A program made the position numbers and the translations under genes. From Candidatus Epulonipiscium viviparus (GTDB lineage Bacteria; Bacillota; Clostridia; Lachnospirales; Cellulosilyticaceae), in NCBI RefSeq assembly GCF_030708075.1, contig NZ_CP117982.1, forward strand, positions 2,559,302-2,623,301: DNA of 64,000 bases, read 5' to 3'. This document shows positions 19,001-26,271 of the stretch, one piece after another (the stretch's first letter is position 1; the number at the start of each line of letters is the position of its first letter). The notes under the pieces are model-generated. The model did not search any database. It saw only the letters and a list, made by a program, of their open reading frames with translations, and was not told where the DNA came from.

Positions 19001-19165
19001 TTTGCACCAGCAGATAACCCTCAGATAGTTGTTGTTACATCTGTTTATAACGAGGATAATCTAGGAAGCTTTGGTAGTCAGATTGCAAAAGATGTGTTTG
19101 CATCTTATTTTAAAGTAGATGAGAGTGAGAATTTAGATACATTAGGGGATGAGTTTTTGTATTAA
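16043..19165 (+). CDS. mrdA: Penicillin-binding protein 2 (elongasome transpeptidase), unusually long
   Basis: A 1040-residue class B PBP, against about 630-720 in model species. It has an N-terminal membrane anchor (about residues 12-32), a PBP dimerisation domain (RGLIYDRYGKVLASNEP), and a transpeptidase domain with S532-x-x-K (SIFK), S592-C-N and K970-TG. The serine sits about 200 residues later than usual. The SCN to KTG gap is about 376 residues instead of about 150, because of helical, acidic insertions at about 330-470 and 645-865. All catalytic residues are kept, so it should be active. Start at MKKLIKLL, behind AGGAGGAGGG; an upstream in-frame ATG lies inside mreD. It forms the rod-elongation pair with RodA. 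Confidence 0.92.
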   Translation: MKKLIKLLSDRLIIMMTGIIVLFLAILLRFYKLQIIDSDRYVNKVQASVERTVEVEATRGLIYDRYGKVLASNEPIHVIKIDLQVRQTQAELNDVILELLKLLRKNGDTFIDNMPISKEAPFNYTSSFWAINRFMYSIPYNGEAQRQELLKKSATEIIEYLKDEYNISDEISDADARDIIAIRTTMYPYSYRQYNSPIVATNVSELSAAYITENYTQYPGVITEFNAKRVYEYGEIIGNIIGYTRTMTDSLYKELKDKGYNEDDVVGHEGIEKSMEEVLRGTNGTSLIEVDTLGRKVNTISESTAIKGNDIFLTIDIDLQQQVFDSIEKRLSEALIVRLEGAKKGVKDISSREMLISMIESSQLLVNKMEIAPKDSMSRKIYETLLNEYINLNSLVQEEMTLQDLLLQWVTDGNSPITDKQIILAMHEQGSLCLTKKTIDDIWQNPRGDGKDILIEQLKNGYLKPSQMAIDPFSAAAAVVDVNTGEVLAMVGYPSVDSSELTNDFNNYYNTLLDDRSMLWNRSIMTVKAPGSIFKMVTAAAGLEEEVITPHDHINCTGLYTKSGDPAPACWIYPITGGGHGEVDLQKALEVSCNYYFFEVAHRLGIKYKETYGGIDSLTQYAEMFGLSKPTGIELPEKAPNISTPETVVSQSISNVLQGLKNMSEESLNRKVEDVASMLKKDLFTDDFYHLDDIENEALYLARYQTDRNMEPIVISTMGEQINEIVETAFYSIQGYLQLNIDNMLNVIIEDTMNNVESMTLKTKAKKALKNQLLTMIGDITLNAIDTNTMDIEINSIIEVYQDAYAELYEDELDKNKNPELINFLYNELVNIESLGNKYKEIVKEQIGYGLVDNLGDYLLQNTNIQWDEGVTIRTAIGQGYNAFSPIQMARYVAAVANGENVYDLKIVGGVFDNKQTQKYLTTANKISGTLDIKDEHIQEIQKGMLRVTQGSSGTSRMLFNGFPIDVAGKTGTAEEANHTHSWFAGFAPADNPQIVVVTSVYNEDNLGSFGSQIAKDVFASYFKVDESENLDTLGDEFLY

Positions 19166-19180
19166 GAAAAGGTGATATAA

Positions 19181-19858
19181 ATGAGTACAGATAATTGTGT
19201 TATTTTTAAGGGACGATCAGACAGTATTTCAGTTATTTTAGATAGAGCGATAGATTTTGAAAATATTATTACGGCATTTGCCAAAAAATTATCAAATAAT
19301 ATGAGTTCTTTGGAAAACTCAAAAATTATTATGAATATTGAAGGTAGAAAATTGGATAAAACTCAGAAAGAAATTTTGTTAGAAATGTTGCTTAGCAAAA
19401 ACATTACACAAGTTTCATTTAAGGATAATGATACTAATAAAAATAATTTACCTACACAAATAGTGAAAAAAGTTATAAACAATAACAAAGAAATTAAATA
19501 TTCACATACTGGCTACTGGTCAGGGATTTTGCGCTCTGGGCAAGAGATTATTTTTGAAGGAAATGCTATTGTAATAGGGGATGTAAATCCGGGAGCGATA
19601 ATACGAGCTCGTGAAAATATAATTGTACTTGGAAATTTGAATGGCAGAGCTTTTGCGGGAGAAAATCTTTTGCGTGAAAAGTCTTATATAATAGCTTATG
19701 GAATGAATCCTGAGCAAATTGGTATAGGTGAGTATATAGCAAATGCTCCGCAAGATGGAAGAAAATTTGTGGGATTAAATGTGCCAGAAATGGCATATTT
19801 GGATAATGGTAATATTCATATTGAGAAGATAGATGCGAAGCTTATGCAATTTATATAA
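19181..19858 (+). CDS. minC: Septum site-determining protein MinC
   Basis: A 225-residue inhibitor of FtsZ assembly. The N-terminal domain (about 1-100) is divergent. The C-terminal beta-helix domain shows the MinC repeat pattern in SGQEIIFEGNAIVIGDVN, PGAIIRARENIIVLG and NLNGRAFAGE, all within about residues 110-165. It binds MinD to form the inhibitor of polar division. The ribosome binding site is AAAGGTGATATAA. It starts the minCDE block placed between PBP2 and rodA. Confidence 0.93.
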   Translation: MSTDNCVIFKGRSDSISVILDRAIDFENIITAFAKKLSNNMSSLENSKIIMNIEGRKLDKTQKEILLEMLLSKNITQVSFKDNDTNKNNLPTQIVKKVINNNKEIKYSHTGYWSGILRSGQEIIFEGNAIVIGDVNPGAIIRARENIIVLGNLNGRAFAGENLLREKSYIIAYGMNPEQIGIGEYIANAPQDGRKFVGLNVPEMAYLDNGNIHIEKIDAKLMQFI

Positions 19859-19881
19859 AAATAAAAAATAGGAGTTAACCA

Positions 19882-20673
19882 ATGAGTCAAGTAATAGTAG
19901 TTACATCAGGAAAAGGCGGAGTAGGAAAAACTACTAGCACCGCAAATATAGGAACCGCACTTAGCATGTTAGGTAAGAAAGTAGTTTTGGTAGACGGTGA
20001 TACAGGGCTTAGAAATTTGGACGTTGTAATGGGTCTTGAAAATAGGATAGTATACAATGTTGTAGATGTTATTGAAGGAAAATGTAGACTGAGACAAGCT
20101 TTGATTCCCGACAAAAGGTTTAAAGATTTATATTTGTTACCAACTGCTCAAACAAGAGAAAAAGATGCCATAAAACCAGAGCAAATGAAAAAGTTGTGTG
20201 ATGAGCTAAGAGAAGATTTTGAGATTATTATAGTGGACTGCCCGGCTGGGATTGAACAGGGCTTTAAAAATGCAATAGCGGCGGCAGATAAAGCGGTGGT
20301 AATTACAACTCCAGAGGTATCTGCAATACGTGATGCAGATAGAATTATAGGGTTGTTGGGTGCTAGTGGTATAAAAGATATAAGTTTGGTTATTAATAGA
20401 CTGCGTAAAAAAATGGTAGATAAAGGGGACATGATGGATGTAGATGCAGTAACAGAGATATTGGCAATTGATTTAATTGGTGTTGTTCCTGATGATGAAA
20501 GTATTGTGATTACAACGAATAAGGGGGAGCCTGCTGTTGGAAAAAACAACTCACAAGCTGGGTTGGCTTTTACTAATATAGCGAGAAGATTGGCTGGAGA
20601 AAATGTGCCTTTTCTAGATTTATCGAAAGAAATTTCATTTAAAGCAAAAATTAGAAAAATATTTTTTGGCTAA
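19882..20673 (+). CDS. minD: Septum site-determining ATPase MinD
   Basis: A 263-residue ParA/MinD-family ATPase. The deviant Walker A is GKGGVGKTT at residues 10-18, with DGDTGLRNLDVVMG downstream and the Walker B in IIIVDCPAG. The C-terminal end (SFKAKIRKIFFG) is a basic amphipathic helix, the membrane-targeting sequence of MinD. It recruits MinC to the membrane and responds to MinE or DivIVA. AGGAGT lies before the ATG. Confidence 0.97.
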   Translation: MSQVIVVTSGKGGVGKTTSTANIGTALSMLGKKVVLVDGDTGLRNLDVVMGLENRIVYNVVDVIEGKCRLRQALIPDKRFKDLYLLPTAQTREKDAIKPEQMKKLCDELREDFEIIIVDCPAGIEQGFKNAIAAADKAVVITTPEVSAIRDADRIIGLLGASGIKDISLVINRLRKKMVDKGDMMDVDAVTEILAIDLIGVVPDDESIVITTNKGEPAVGKNNSQAGLAFTNIARRLAGENVPFLDLSKEISFKAKIRKIFFG

Positions 20674-20700
20674 AGATACTTATAGAATGGAGTGAAAAAG

Positions 20701-20970
20701 GTGGATTTTAGTCAGTTGTTTAAAAGAAAAGCATCAGCAGGAGCCGTCGCCAAAGACAGATTAAAATTATTATTGATTCACGATAGAATGAATTGCTCGT
20801 CTGCAGTAATGGAAATGATGAAAGCAGATATTGTGGCAGTTATATCAAAATATATGGAAATCGATGCCGATGAACTCAATATTCAATTATTAACTATTAG
20901 TGGAGATGAATATTCAGAAAATATTTCTATGTTATCCGCCAATATTCCTGTACAAAGACTAAAGATTTAA
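20701..20970 (+). CDS. minE: Cell division topological specificity factor MinE
   Basis: An 89-residue protein with the MinE pattern: an amphipathic N-terminus (DFSQLFKRK), AKDRLKLLLIHDR (the anti-MinCD segment) and a C-terminal dimer domain ending in SANIPVQRLKI. It stimulates MinD ATPase and drives Min oscillation. The GTG at 20701 is preferred because GGAG stands 8 bases before it; a GTG three codons earlier has no spaced site. MinE presence suggests an oscillating Min system. Confidence 0.93.
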   Translation: MDFSQLFKRKASAGAVAKDRLKLLLIHDRMNCSSAVMEMMKADIVAVISKYMEIDADELNIQLLTISGDEYSENISMLSANIPVQRLKI

Positions 20971-20983
20971 AGGGGAAAAGGTA

Positions 20984-22105
20984 TTGTTTAATAAGAAAAT
21001 TGCACTTAAAAATCTAGATGTTGTTCTTATTGTATTAATGTGTGCGCTAATTGCTATTGGAATTTTGGCAATCAGTAGTGCCACATCGTTCTCTGGAGAT
21101 TTGACACCTCTCGTTAAGCAAATTATATTTTTCGTAATTGGATTGATATTAATGACGATAGTAACGTTAATAGACTATAGAAAAGTGGGAGAGCATTATG
21201 TTATAATATACGTTGTAATGAATGTGATTTTACTAGCTGTATTAATATTTGGAGTTGCGAACAAAGGTGCGAGAAGATGGATAAATTTAGGATTTATTGA
21301 GATACAACCTTCTGAATTTGCAAAAATAATTATAATTTTTTGTACTGCCAAACTTATTTCACTAAAAAATGAAAAGATAAATTCTGTAATCACGATAGGA
21401 AAAATACTTTTATTTCAATTTGTTCCTTTTATTTTAATAAATAGACAGCCAAATTTGTCAACTAGTATTGTCATATTGACTTTATTAGTGGTACAATTGT
21501 TTGTCAGCAATCTGAAGCTTAAATATATTTTTTCAACAGCATTGATTGGATTGGTCATTATTTGTATCGGTGTTGGATATATAATAAAAAATCCTAATCA
21601 ACAAATTATAGATAACTATCAGCGTGATAGAATTGTGGCTGCGTTTTCGGGAGGAGATTCACAAAGCGAATCTTATCAAACCAGTCGATCTATTGATGCT
21701 ATAGGTTCTGGTGGGTTATACGGAAAGGGGATCTATAAAGGAGCAATAAGTCAGCTAAATTATTTACCAGAATCGCATAATGATTTTATAGTAGCAAATA
21801 TTGCAGAAGAATTTGGGTTTTATGGTATTATTGCACTGCTTGCTATTATATTGTTATTCATATTTAGAGGATTATATTTAGCTCGAAATTTGATTGATGA
21901 TTTTGGCAAGTTCATTATTGTAGGATATATGGGCATGATTGCGGCCCAATCCTTTATAAATTTTGGTGTCGTAACAGGATTGCTACCAAACACAGGGTTG
22001 ACTCTTCCTTTTGTAAGTTATGGAGGTAGTTCGTTATGGGCTAATATGATAGGTATGGGACTTGTTTTAAGCGTTATATTAAATAAAGAAGAGATGATAT
22101 TTTAG
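20984..22105 (+). CDS. rodA: SEDS-family glycosyltransferase RodA
   Basis: A 373-residue SEDS protein with about ten membrane helices. Recognisable phrases are NKGARRWINLGF, QPSEFAKI, RIVAAFSGG, YLPESHNDFI, and the closing GLLPNTGLTLPFVSYGGSS. RodA is the peptidoglycan polymerase partner of PBP2. Adjacency to min and mre genes favours RodA over FtsW. It uses a TTG start at 20984, preceded by AGGGGAAAAGG. Confidence 0.93.
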   Translation: MFNKKIALKNLDVVLIVLMCALIAIGILAISSATSFSGDLTPLVKQIIFFVIGLILMTIVTLIDYRKVGEHYVIIYVVMNVILLAVLIFGVANKGARRWINLGFIEIQPSEFAKIIIIFCTAKLISLKNEKINSVITIGKILLFQFVPFILINRQPNLSTSIVILTLLVVQLFVSNLKLKYIFSTALIGLVIICIGVGYIIKNPNQQIIDNYQRDRIVAAFSGGDSQSESYQTSRSIDAIGSGGLYGKGIYKGAISQLNYLPESHNDFIVANIAEEFGFYGIIALLAIILLFIFRGLYLARNLIDDFGKFIIVGYMGMIAAQSFINFGVVTGLLPNTGLTLPFVSYGGSSLWANMIGMGLVLSVILNKEEMIF

Positions 22106-22120
22106 GAAGGGGAAAGACTT

Positions 22121-22516
22121 ATGAATATTGGATTGGTAGCGCATGATGCAAAAAAGAAATTGATGGAGAACTTTACTATTGCGTACAGACACATTTTAGC
22201 AAAGCATGACTTGTACGCAACGGCAACAACGGGAAGATTGATAGAAGAAGCAACAAACTTGACGATTTATAAATATTTGGCAGGACATTTGGGAGGTGTT
22301 CAACAAATTGGAGCTCAAATTTCTCACAACCAAGTTGATATGGTTATATTTTTGAGAGATCCGTTGGGGCAAAAACCACATGAGCCAGACAGCTCCACTC
22401 TAGAAAGACTTTGTGACATCCATAATATTCCAATTGCAACAAACTTGGCAACAGCGGAGTTGTTGGTTAAGGCGTTAGATCGTGGAGATTTAAGTTGGAG
22501 AGAAGTAATACGATAG
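22121..22516 (+). CDS. mgsA: Methylglyoxal synthase homologue with a missing catalytic aspartate
   Basis: A 131-residue MgsA-family protein. VAHD at 6-9, the phosphate loop ATTG (34-37), LRDPL (D80), PHEPD (H87, D90) and the ending IATNLATAELLVKAL are all as expected for the enzyme that turns dihydroxyacetone phosphate into methylglyoxal. However, the catalytic motif GGDQQ, which carries Asp71 in E. coli numbering, reads GGVQQ here, with valine 60 (codon 22298-22300) in place of the aspartate. The preceding GPLGG is GHLGG. It may be inactive or belong to an altered subfamily. It sits at the end of the cell-shape operon, its usual place in Clostridia. Confidence 0.88.
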   Translation: MNIGLVAHDAKKKLMENFTIAYRHILAKHDLYATATTGRLIEEATNLTIYKYLAGHLGGVQQIGAQISHNQVDMVIFLRDPLGQKPHEPDSSTLERLCDIHNIPIATNLATAELLVKALDRGDLSWREVIR

Positions 22517-22522
22517 ATTTGT

Positions 22523-22557
22523 GGGCGCGGGAGGGTCTCCCGTGTCCATTTTATAAT
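22523..22557 (+). terminator. Hairpin after mgsA, likely terminator of the mre-min operon
   Basis: An 11-base stem (GGGCGCGGGAG with CTCCCGTGTCC, two G-T pairs) with a 3-base loop at 22523-22547, followed by an AT-rich tail with a weak T-run. Confidence 0.65.
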
Positions 22558-22571
22558 TTTAGGAGAATAAT

Positions 22572-24398
22572 ATGGAAATTTTGAAAAAGGTTGATAAGCC
22601 TGCTAGGTATATAGGCGGCGAATTAAATAGTTATGATAAAGATTTGGATAAAATAGATATACATTTTGCGTTTGCGTTTCCGGATGTATATGAAGTTGCG
22701 ATGAGTCATTTGGGAATGCACATTTTGTATCAGTTTTTGAATAGACGAGAAGATACGTTTTGCGAGAGAGTGTTTGCTCCGTGGGTTGATATGGAAGAGC
22801 AGATGAGAAAAAATCAGGTGGAGTTGTTTGGGTTAGAATCAAAAACGCCGCTTTCGAAATTTGACTTTGTGGGATTTACACTGCAATATGAAATGAGTTA
22901 CACAAATATTTTGAATATGTTAGAACTTGCTAATATTCCTGTATTTGCAGAGCAAAGAACCGATGCGCATCCGCTAGTTATTGCTGGTGGGCCGTGTGCG
23001 TATAATCCCGAACCGTTGGCGCCGTTTGTAGATTTCTTCTACTTGGGTGAGGGTGAGGTTTTATATGACGAAATATTAGATATGTATAAACAATATAAAA
23101 AAGAAGGCAAAAGCAAAGATCAATTTTTGGAAGCCATGCTACAAATTGATGGGATATATGTTCCGAAGTTTTATGAAGTTGAATATAACGAAGACGGTAC
23201 TATCAAAAAACGTGTTGCGACTAATGTAGCTGCACGCAACGTAATTAGCAAAGTCGTGGTAAATGATATGGATGCGCTATATTATCCCGATACGCAGGTG
23301 ATTCCATGGATTCAGGCAGTTTTTGATAGAGTAACATTGGAGATGTTTAGGGGGTGCTTAAGAGGCTGCAGGTTTTGCCAGGCAGGAATGATTTATAGGC
23401 CGGTGAGAGAAAAATCGAAGGAAACATTGCTTAAGTATGCCAAAAATTTGATAGCCAGTACTGGATATGAGGAAATTTCGCTGGCATCATTGAGTACTAG
23501 TGATTATAAAGATTTGGAAGAATTTGTAGACGAATTGCTAGGGATTTGCTCAGAAAATATGGTTAATATTTCATTGCCATCGCTCAGAGTAGACAAATTT
23601 TCGCTAGAGCTGATGCAAAAGATTCAGGAGGTTCGCAAAAGCTCGTTGACATTTGCACCCGAGGCTGGAACGCAGCGACTTCGCGATGTTATCAACAAAA
23701 ATATTGTGGAATCGGAAGTTTTGGATGGATGCAGACTTGCATTTAGCGGTGGGTTTAGCAGAGTTAAGCTATATTTTATGTTAGGATTGCCAACAGAAAC
23801 GCTAGATGATGTTTTTGGTATTGCTAATTTATCAGAAGAAGTTGCGCGCACATATTATAGCTTGGATAAGGCAGATAGAGCCGGGTCGCTAAGCTTGGTT
23901 GTAAGCACTTCTTGTTTTGTACCAAAAGCTTTTACACCATTTCAGTGGGAGGCTCAAGATACTGCAGAAGAGTTTATGAAGAAACATATGCTGTTAAAGA
24001 ATGCGATAAAACGTAAATCGATTAAGTATAATCATCATGATGCGAAGACGAGTATACTGGAGGCGGTGATCGCTAGAGGAGATAGGCGTGTGGCAAACTT
24101 AATTTATGAAGCGCATAGGTTGGGCTGCAAATTTGATGGATGGAGCGAACATTTTAAAGAAGAGTTATGGCTGGAGGCTGCTAGAATTAGTGGGGTAGAT
24201 TTCTCGTTTTATGCGCATAGAAAAAGAGACTATGCCGAAAACTTGCCGTGGGATTTCATTGATATTGGCGTGCGCAAGGAATTTTTAATTGCAGAAAGTA
24301 AGAAAGCTTATGAAGGAATTACGACGCCTCAATGTAGAGAAATGTGTTCGGGCTGTGGTGCCAACAAATTTAGTGGAGGTGTATGCTATGAGAATTAG
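22572..24398 (+). CDS. TIGR03960-family B12-binding-domain radical SAM protein
   Basis: A 608-residue protein with an N-terminal Rossmann-like B12-binding-type domain (VYEVAMSHLGMHILY; AGGPCAYNPEPLAPFVDFFYLGEGE) and a radical SAM domain whose CX3CX2C is C262-x3-C266-x2-C269 (GCLRGCRFC). The C-terminus ends with a cysteine motif MCSGCG. The family is always paired with TIGR03936/DUF2344, as here, and its reaction is unknown; a link to tRNA or ribosome maturation has been guessed from neighbouring rng and rplU genes, which are absent here. AGGAGAA precedes the ATG. Confidence 0.9.
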   Translation: MEILKKVDKPARYIGGELNSYDKDLDKIDIHFAFAFPDVYEVAMSHLGMHILYQFLNRREDTFCERVFAPWVDMEEQMRKNQVELFGLESKTPLSKFDFVGFTLQYEMSYTNILNMLELANIPVFAEQRTDAHPLVIAGGPCAYNPEPLAPFVDFFYLGEGEVLYDEILDMYKQYKKEGKSKDQFLEAMLQIDGIYVPKFYEVEYNEDGTIKKRVATNVAARNVISKVVVNDMDALYYPDTQVIPWIQAVFDRVTLEMFRGCLRGCRFCQAGMIYRPVREKSKETLLKYAKNLIASTGYEEISLASLSTSDYKDLEEFVDELLGICSENMVNISLPSLRVDKFSLELMQKIQEVRKSSLTFAPEAGTQRLRDVINKNIVESEVLDGCRLAFSGGFSRVKLYFMLGLPTETLDDVFGIANLSEEVARTYYSLDKADRAGSLSLVVSTSCFVPKAFTPFQWEAQDTAEEFMKKHMLLKNAIKRKSIKYNHHDAKTSILEAVIARGDRRVANLIYEAHRLGCKFDGWSEHFKEELWLEAARISGVDFSFYAHRKRDYAENLPWDFIDIGVRKEFLIAESKKAYEGITTPQCREMCSGCGANKFSGGVCYEN

Positions 24399-25023
24399 AG
24401 CAAAATTTACCAAAATTGGAAATGTAAAATTTGTAGGACATCTGGATACTGTAAGGCTGTTTCAGCGTGCCATAAAGGTTGCCGGTATTCCAATAGCATA
24501 CTCAGAAGGGTTCAATCCACATTCTAAAGTATACTTTGCTTTACCATTGCCAGTGGGGATGGAGAGCGTTGGAGAATATATAGAAATCAAGACTAAGACG
24601 GACGTTGCTCCAGCAGATCTGAAAGACAGTCTAAATGCAGTATTGCCAAAGGGCATCGAATTGCTAGACTGCGACGAGGCAGAAGAGGGAGCACCAACGC
24701 TGATGAGCCAGGTTGATGCCGCAATATATGAGATTATTATAAAAAATTTAGATAACGCAGATAAAATTGTAAATGTATTAGAGCAACCTAGCATTGTTAT
24801 TGCAAAGCGAAATAAGAAAAAAAAATGGGTGGAGCAAGAGATCAAGCCGCTCATTTTAGATTATGCTATTACAGAAGATGAAGAGGGCATTATTTTAACT
24901 GCAAAGATAAAGGCAGGAAGTCGATCAAATTTAAATCCGGAGCTAATGCTTAAGGCTATCTTTGGTAGCGAATTTGAAAATATAACTTATGACATAAAAA
25001 GGCAAAAGCTGTTTTTAGTGTAG
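24388..25023 (+). CDS. TIGR03936/DUF2344 protein, partner of the preceding radical SAM protein
   Basis: A 211-residue protein with the DUF2344 N-terminus MRIRAKFTKIGNVKFVGHLD and the phrases YSEGFNPHSKVYFALPLPVG split across residues 36-55. It starts at 24388, overlapping the previous gene by 11 bases, with GGAGGT at the right distance; a longer open frame upstream lies fully inside that gene. In many bacteria the two proteins are fused, which supports joint function, though that function is not known. No rng gene follows. Confidence 0.88.
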   Translation: MRIRAKFTKIGNVKFVGHLDTVRLFQRAIKVAGIPIAYSEGFNPHSKVYFALPLPVGMESVGEYIEIKTKTDVAPADLKDSLNAVLPKGIELLDCDEAEEGAPTLMSQVDAAIYEIIIKNLDNADKIVNVLEQPSIVIAKRNKKKKWVEQEIKPLILDYAITEDEEGIILTAKIKAGSRSNLNPELMLKAIFGSEFENITYDIKRQKLFLV

Positions 25024-25039
25024 AAAAATAAATTATTGA

Positions 25040-25071
25040 AATAGCAGTGAAATGCGTAAAATGCTGCTATT
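25040..25071. terminator. Hairpin between convergent genes, possible terminator
   Basis: AATAGCAG at 25040-25047 pairs with CTGCTATT at 25064-25071. There is no strong T-run on the plus side and an AT-rich tail on the minus side, so termination is better supported for the minus-strand MORN gene. Confidence 0.4.
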
Positions 25072-25088
25072 CCAATAACAATTGCTGC

Positions 25089-26123
25089 CTATGAAAATCT
25101 TTTGATCATATAGTTGTCTGTAAACAAGCCCTTATATACTGCAAATGTGTCGTTATATATACCCTCGCCGTGCATCATCCCATCTCGAAATTCGCCTACA
25201 TATATATGCCCGTTTGCAAAAGTTTTTTCGCCCTTGCCTGTCATTTTGCCATTTCGAAATTCTCCTTTATATATATCACCATTGTCGTAGTAGAAAACAC
25301 CTTCACCTTCGGGTTTACTTTTTTGTAAAGGTCCCTCATATTTGCCATCGGGATATAGATAAACCCCATGGTATGAAGCAACCATATAGTCGTTTTCGAA
25401 TAGCCCCTCGTATCGGTGGTGCTGCGCATCTTCGTAGCAACCCTCGCCTTCCATTAGCCCATTTCGAAATTCTCCCATATATCTGTGCCCATTTGGAAAA
25501 CATTTCATTCCCTTGCCTGTAACAGCACCATAAGAAAAGTCGCCGCGATATATCGACCCATCCACTAGTGTGAGAGATCCCTTGCCATGTGGGAGACAAT
25601 TTTTAATAATGTCACCTTCGTATATGTCGCCATTGCTAAATATGATTTTACCTTTTCCTTGAGCGATGCTGTTCTCAAAATCTCCAATATAAGTATCGCC
25701 GTTTGCATATGTAGCCGTCGCAACTCCTTCTAGTTCGTTAGCCAAAAAATTGCCCTCAAAAGTTGTTCCGTCCACAAGTTTTAATATGCCTTTTCCGTCT
25801 CTAAGATCATCTAAAAAATTGCCAGTATAGACACTGCCGTCGTCCCAAGTTTGAACACCATGACCCTGCATTTTATCATTGCGAAATTCGCCTACGTAGA
25901 TAGAATCGGGAAGAAAAGCGGTTCCGGAGCCAGATCGAAAACCCTCATGAAAGTTGCCGTCATAAATGAGCACTCCCTCTTCGTTATATAGCTTGCCTGC
26001 GCCCTCAAAAAAGTGATTTAGCGTTGTGCCTTCATACATCTTAGTGCCGTCTGAATAGTAAATAATCTCTTTATGCTTTGTTTCTCTATCTTTGGTAAAT
26101 AGCGTAGTTAGTTTTTTAAACAT
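25089..26123 (-). CDS. MORN-repeat protein
   Basis: A 344-residue protein made almost entirely of MORN repeats, about 13-14 copies of the pattern Y-x-G-x-F-x-x-G-x-x-x-G-x-G, for example YVGEFRNDKMQGHG, YTGNFLDDLRDGKG and YKGEFRNGKMTGKG. There is no signal peptide or membrane helix, so it should be cytoplasmic. The repeats form an elongated beta-sheet that in other proteins binds lipids or other proteins. Two unusually acidic or irregular repeats (near residues 230-260) break the regularity. Start at MFKKLTTLF behind AAAGGAGACATT. The gene is alone on the minus strand and its function is unknown. Confidence 0.88.
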   Translation of the reverse strand: MFKKLTTLFTKDRETKHKEIIYYSDGTKMYEGTTLNHFFEGAGKLYNEEGVLIYDGNFHEGFRSGSGTAFLPDSIYVGEFRNDKMQGHGVQTWDDGSVYTGNFLDDLRDGKGILKLVDGTTFEGNFLANELEGVATATYANGDTYIGDFENSIAQGKGKIIFSNGDIYEGDIIKNCLPHGKGSLTLVDGSIYRGDFSYGAVTGKGMKCFPNGHRYMGEFRNGLMEGEGCYEDAQHHRYEGLFENDYMVASYHGVYLYPDGKYEGPLQKSKPEGEGVFYYDNGDIYKGEFRNGKMTGKGEKTFANGHIYVGEFRDGMMHGEGIYNDTFAVYKGLFTDNYMIKRFS

Positions 26124-26215
26124 AATGTCTCCTTTGTATATCATTAAAAATCATTGTTGATAATAGTATGACCGAAAATAGTACTGCTTATTAATCAAAA
26201 ATAAGTTAATTCGGC

Positions 26216-26243
26216 TTGAATATATGGCATTTTTATGTAATAA
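26216..26243 (+). promoter_or_regulatory. Possible promoter of the RlmD-type gene
   Basis: TTGAAT, 16 bases, TAATAA, about 30 bases before the start codon; AGAAGGAATATAATT gives the ribosome binding site. Confidence 0.45.
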
Positions 26244-26271
26244 TTAAAAAAAATTTAGAAGGAATATAATT

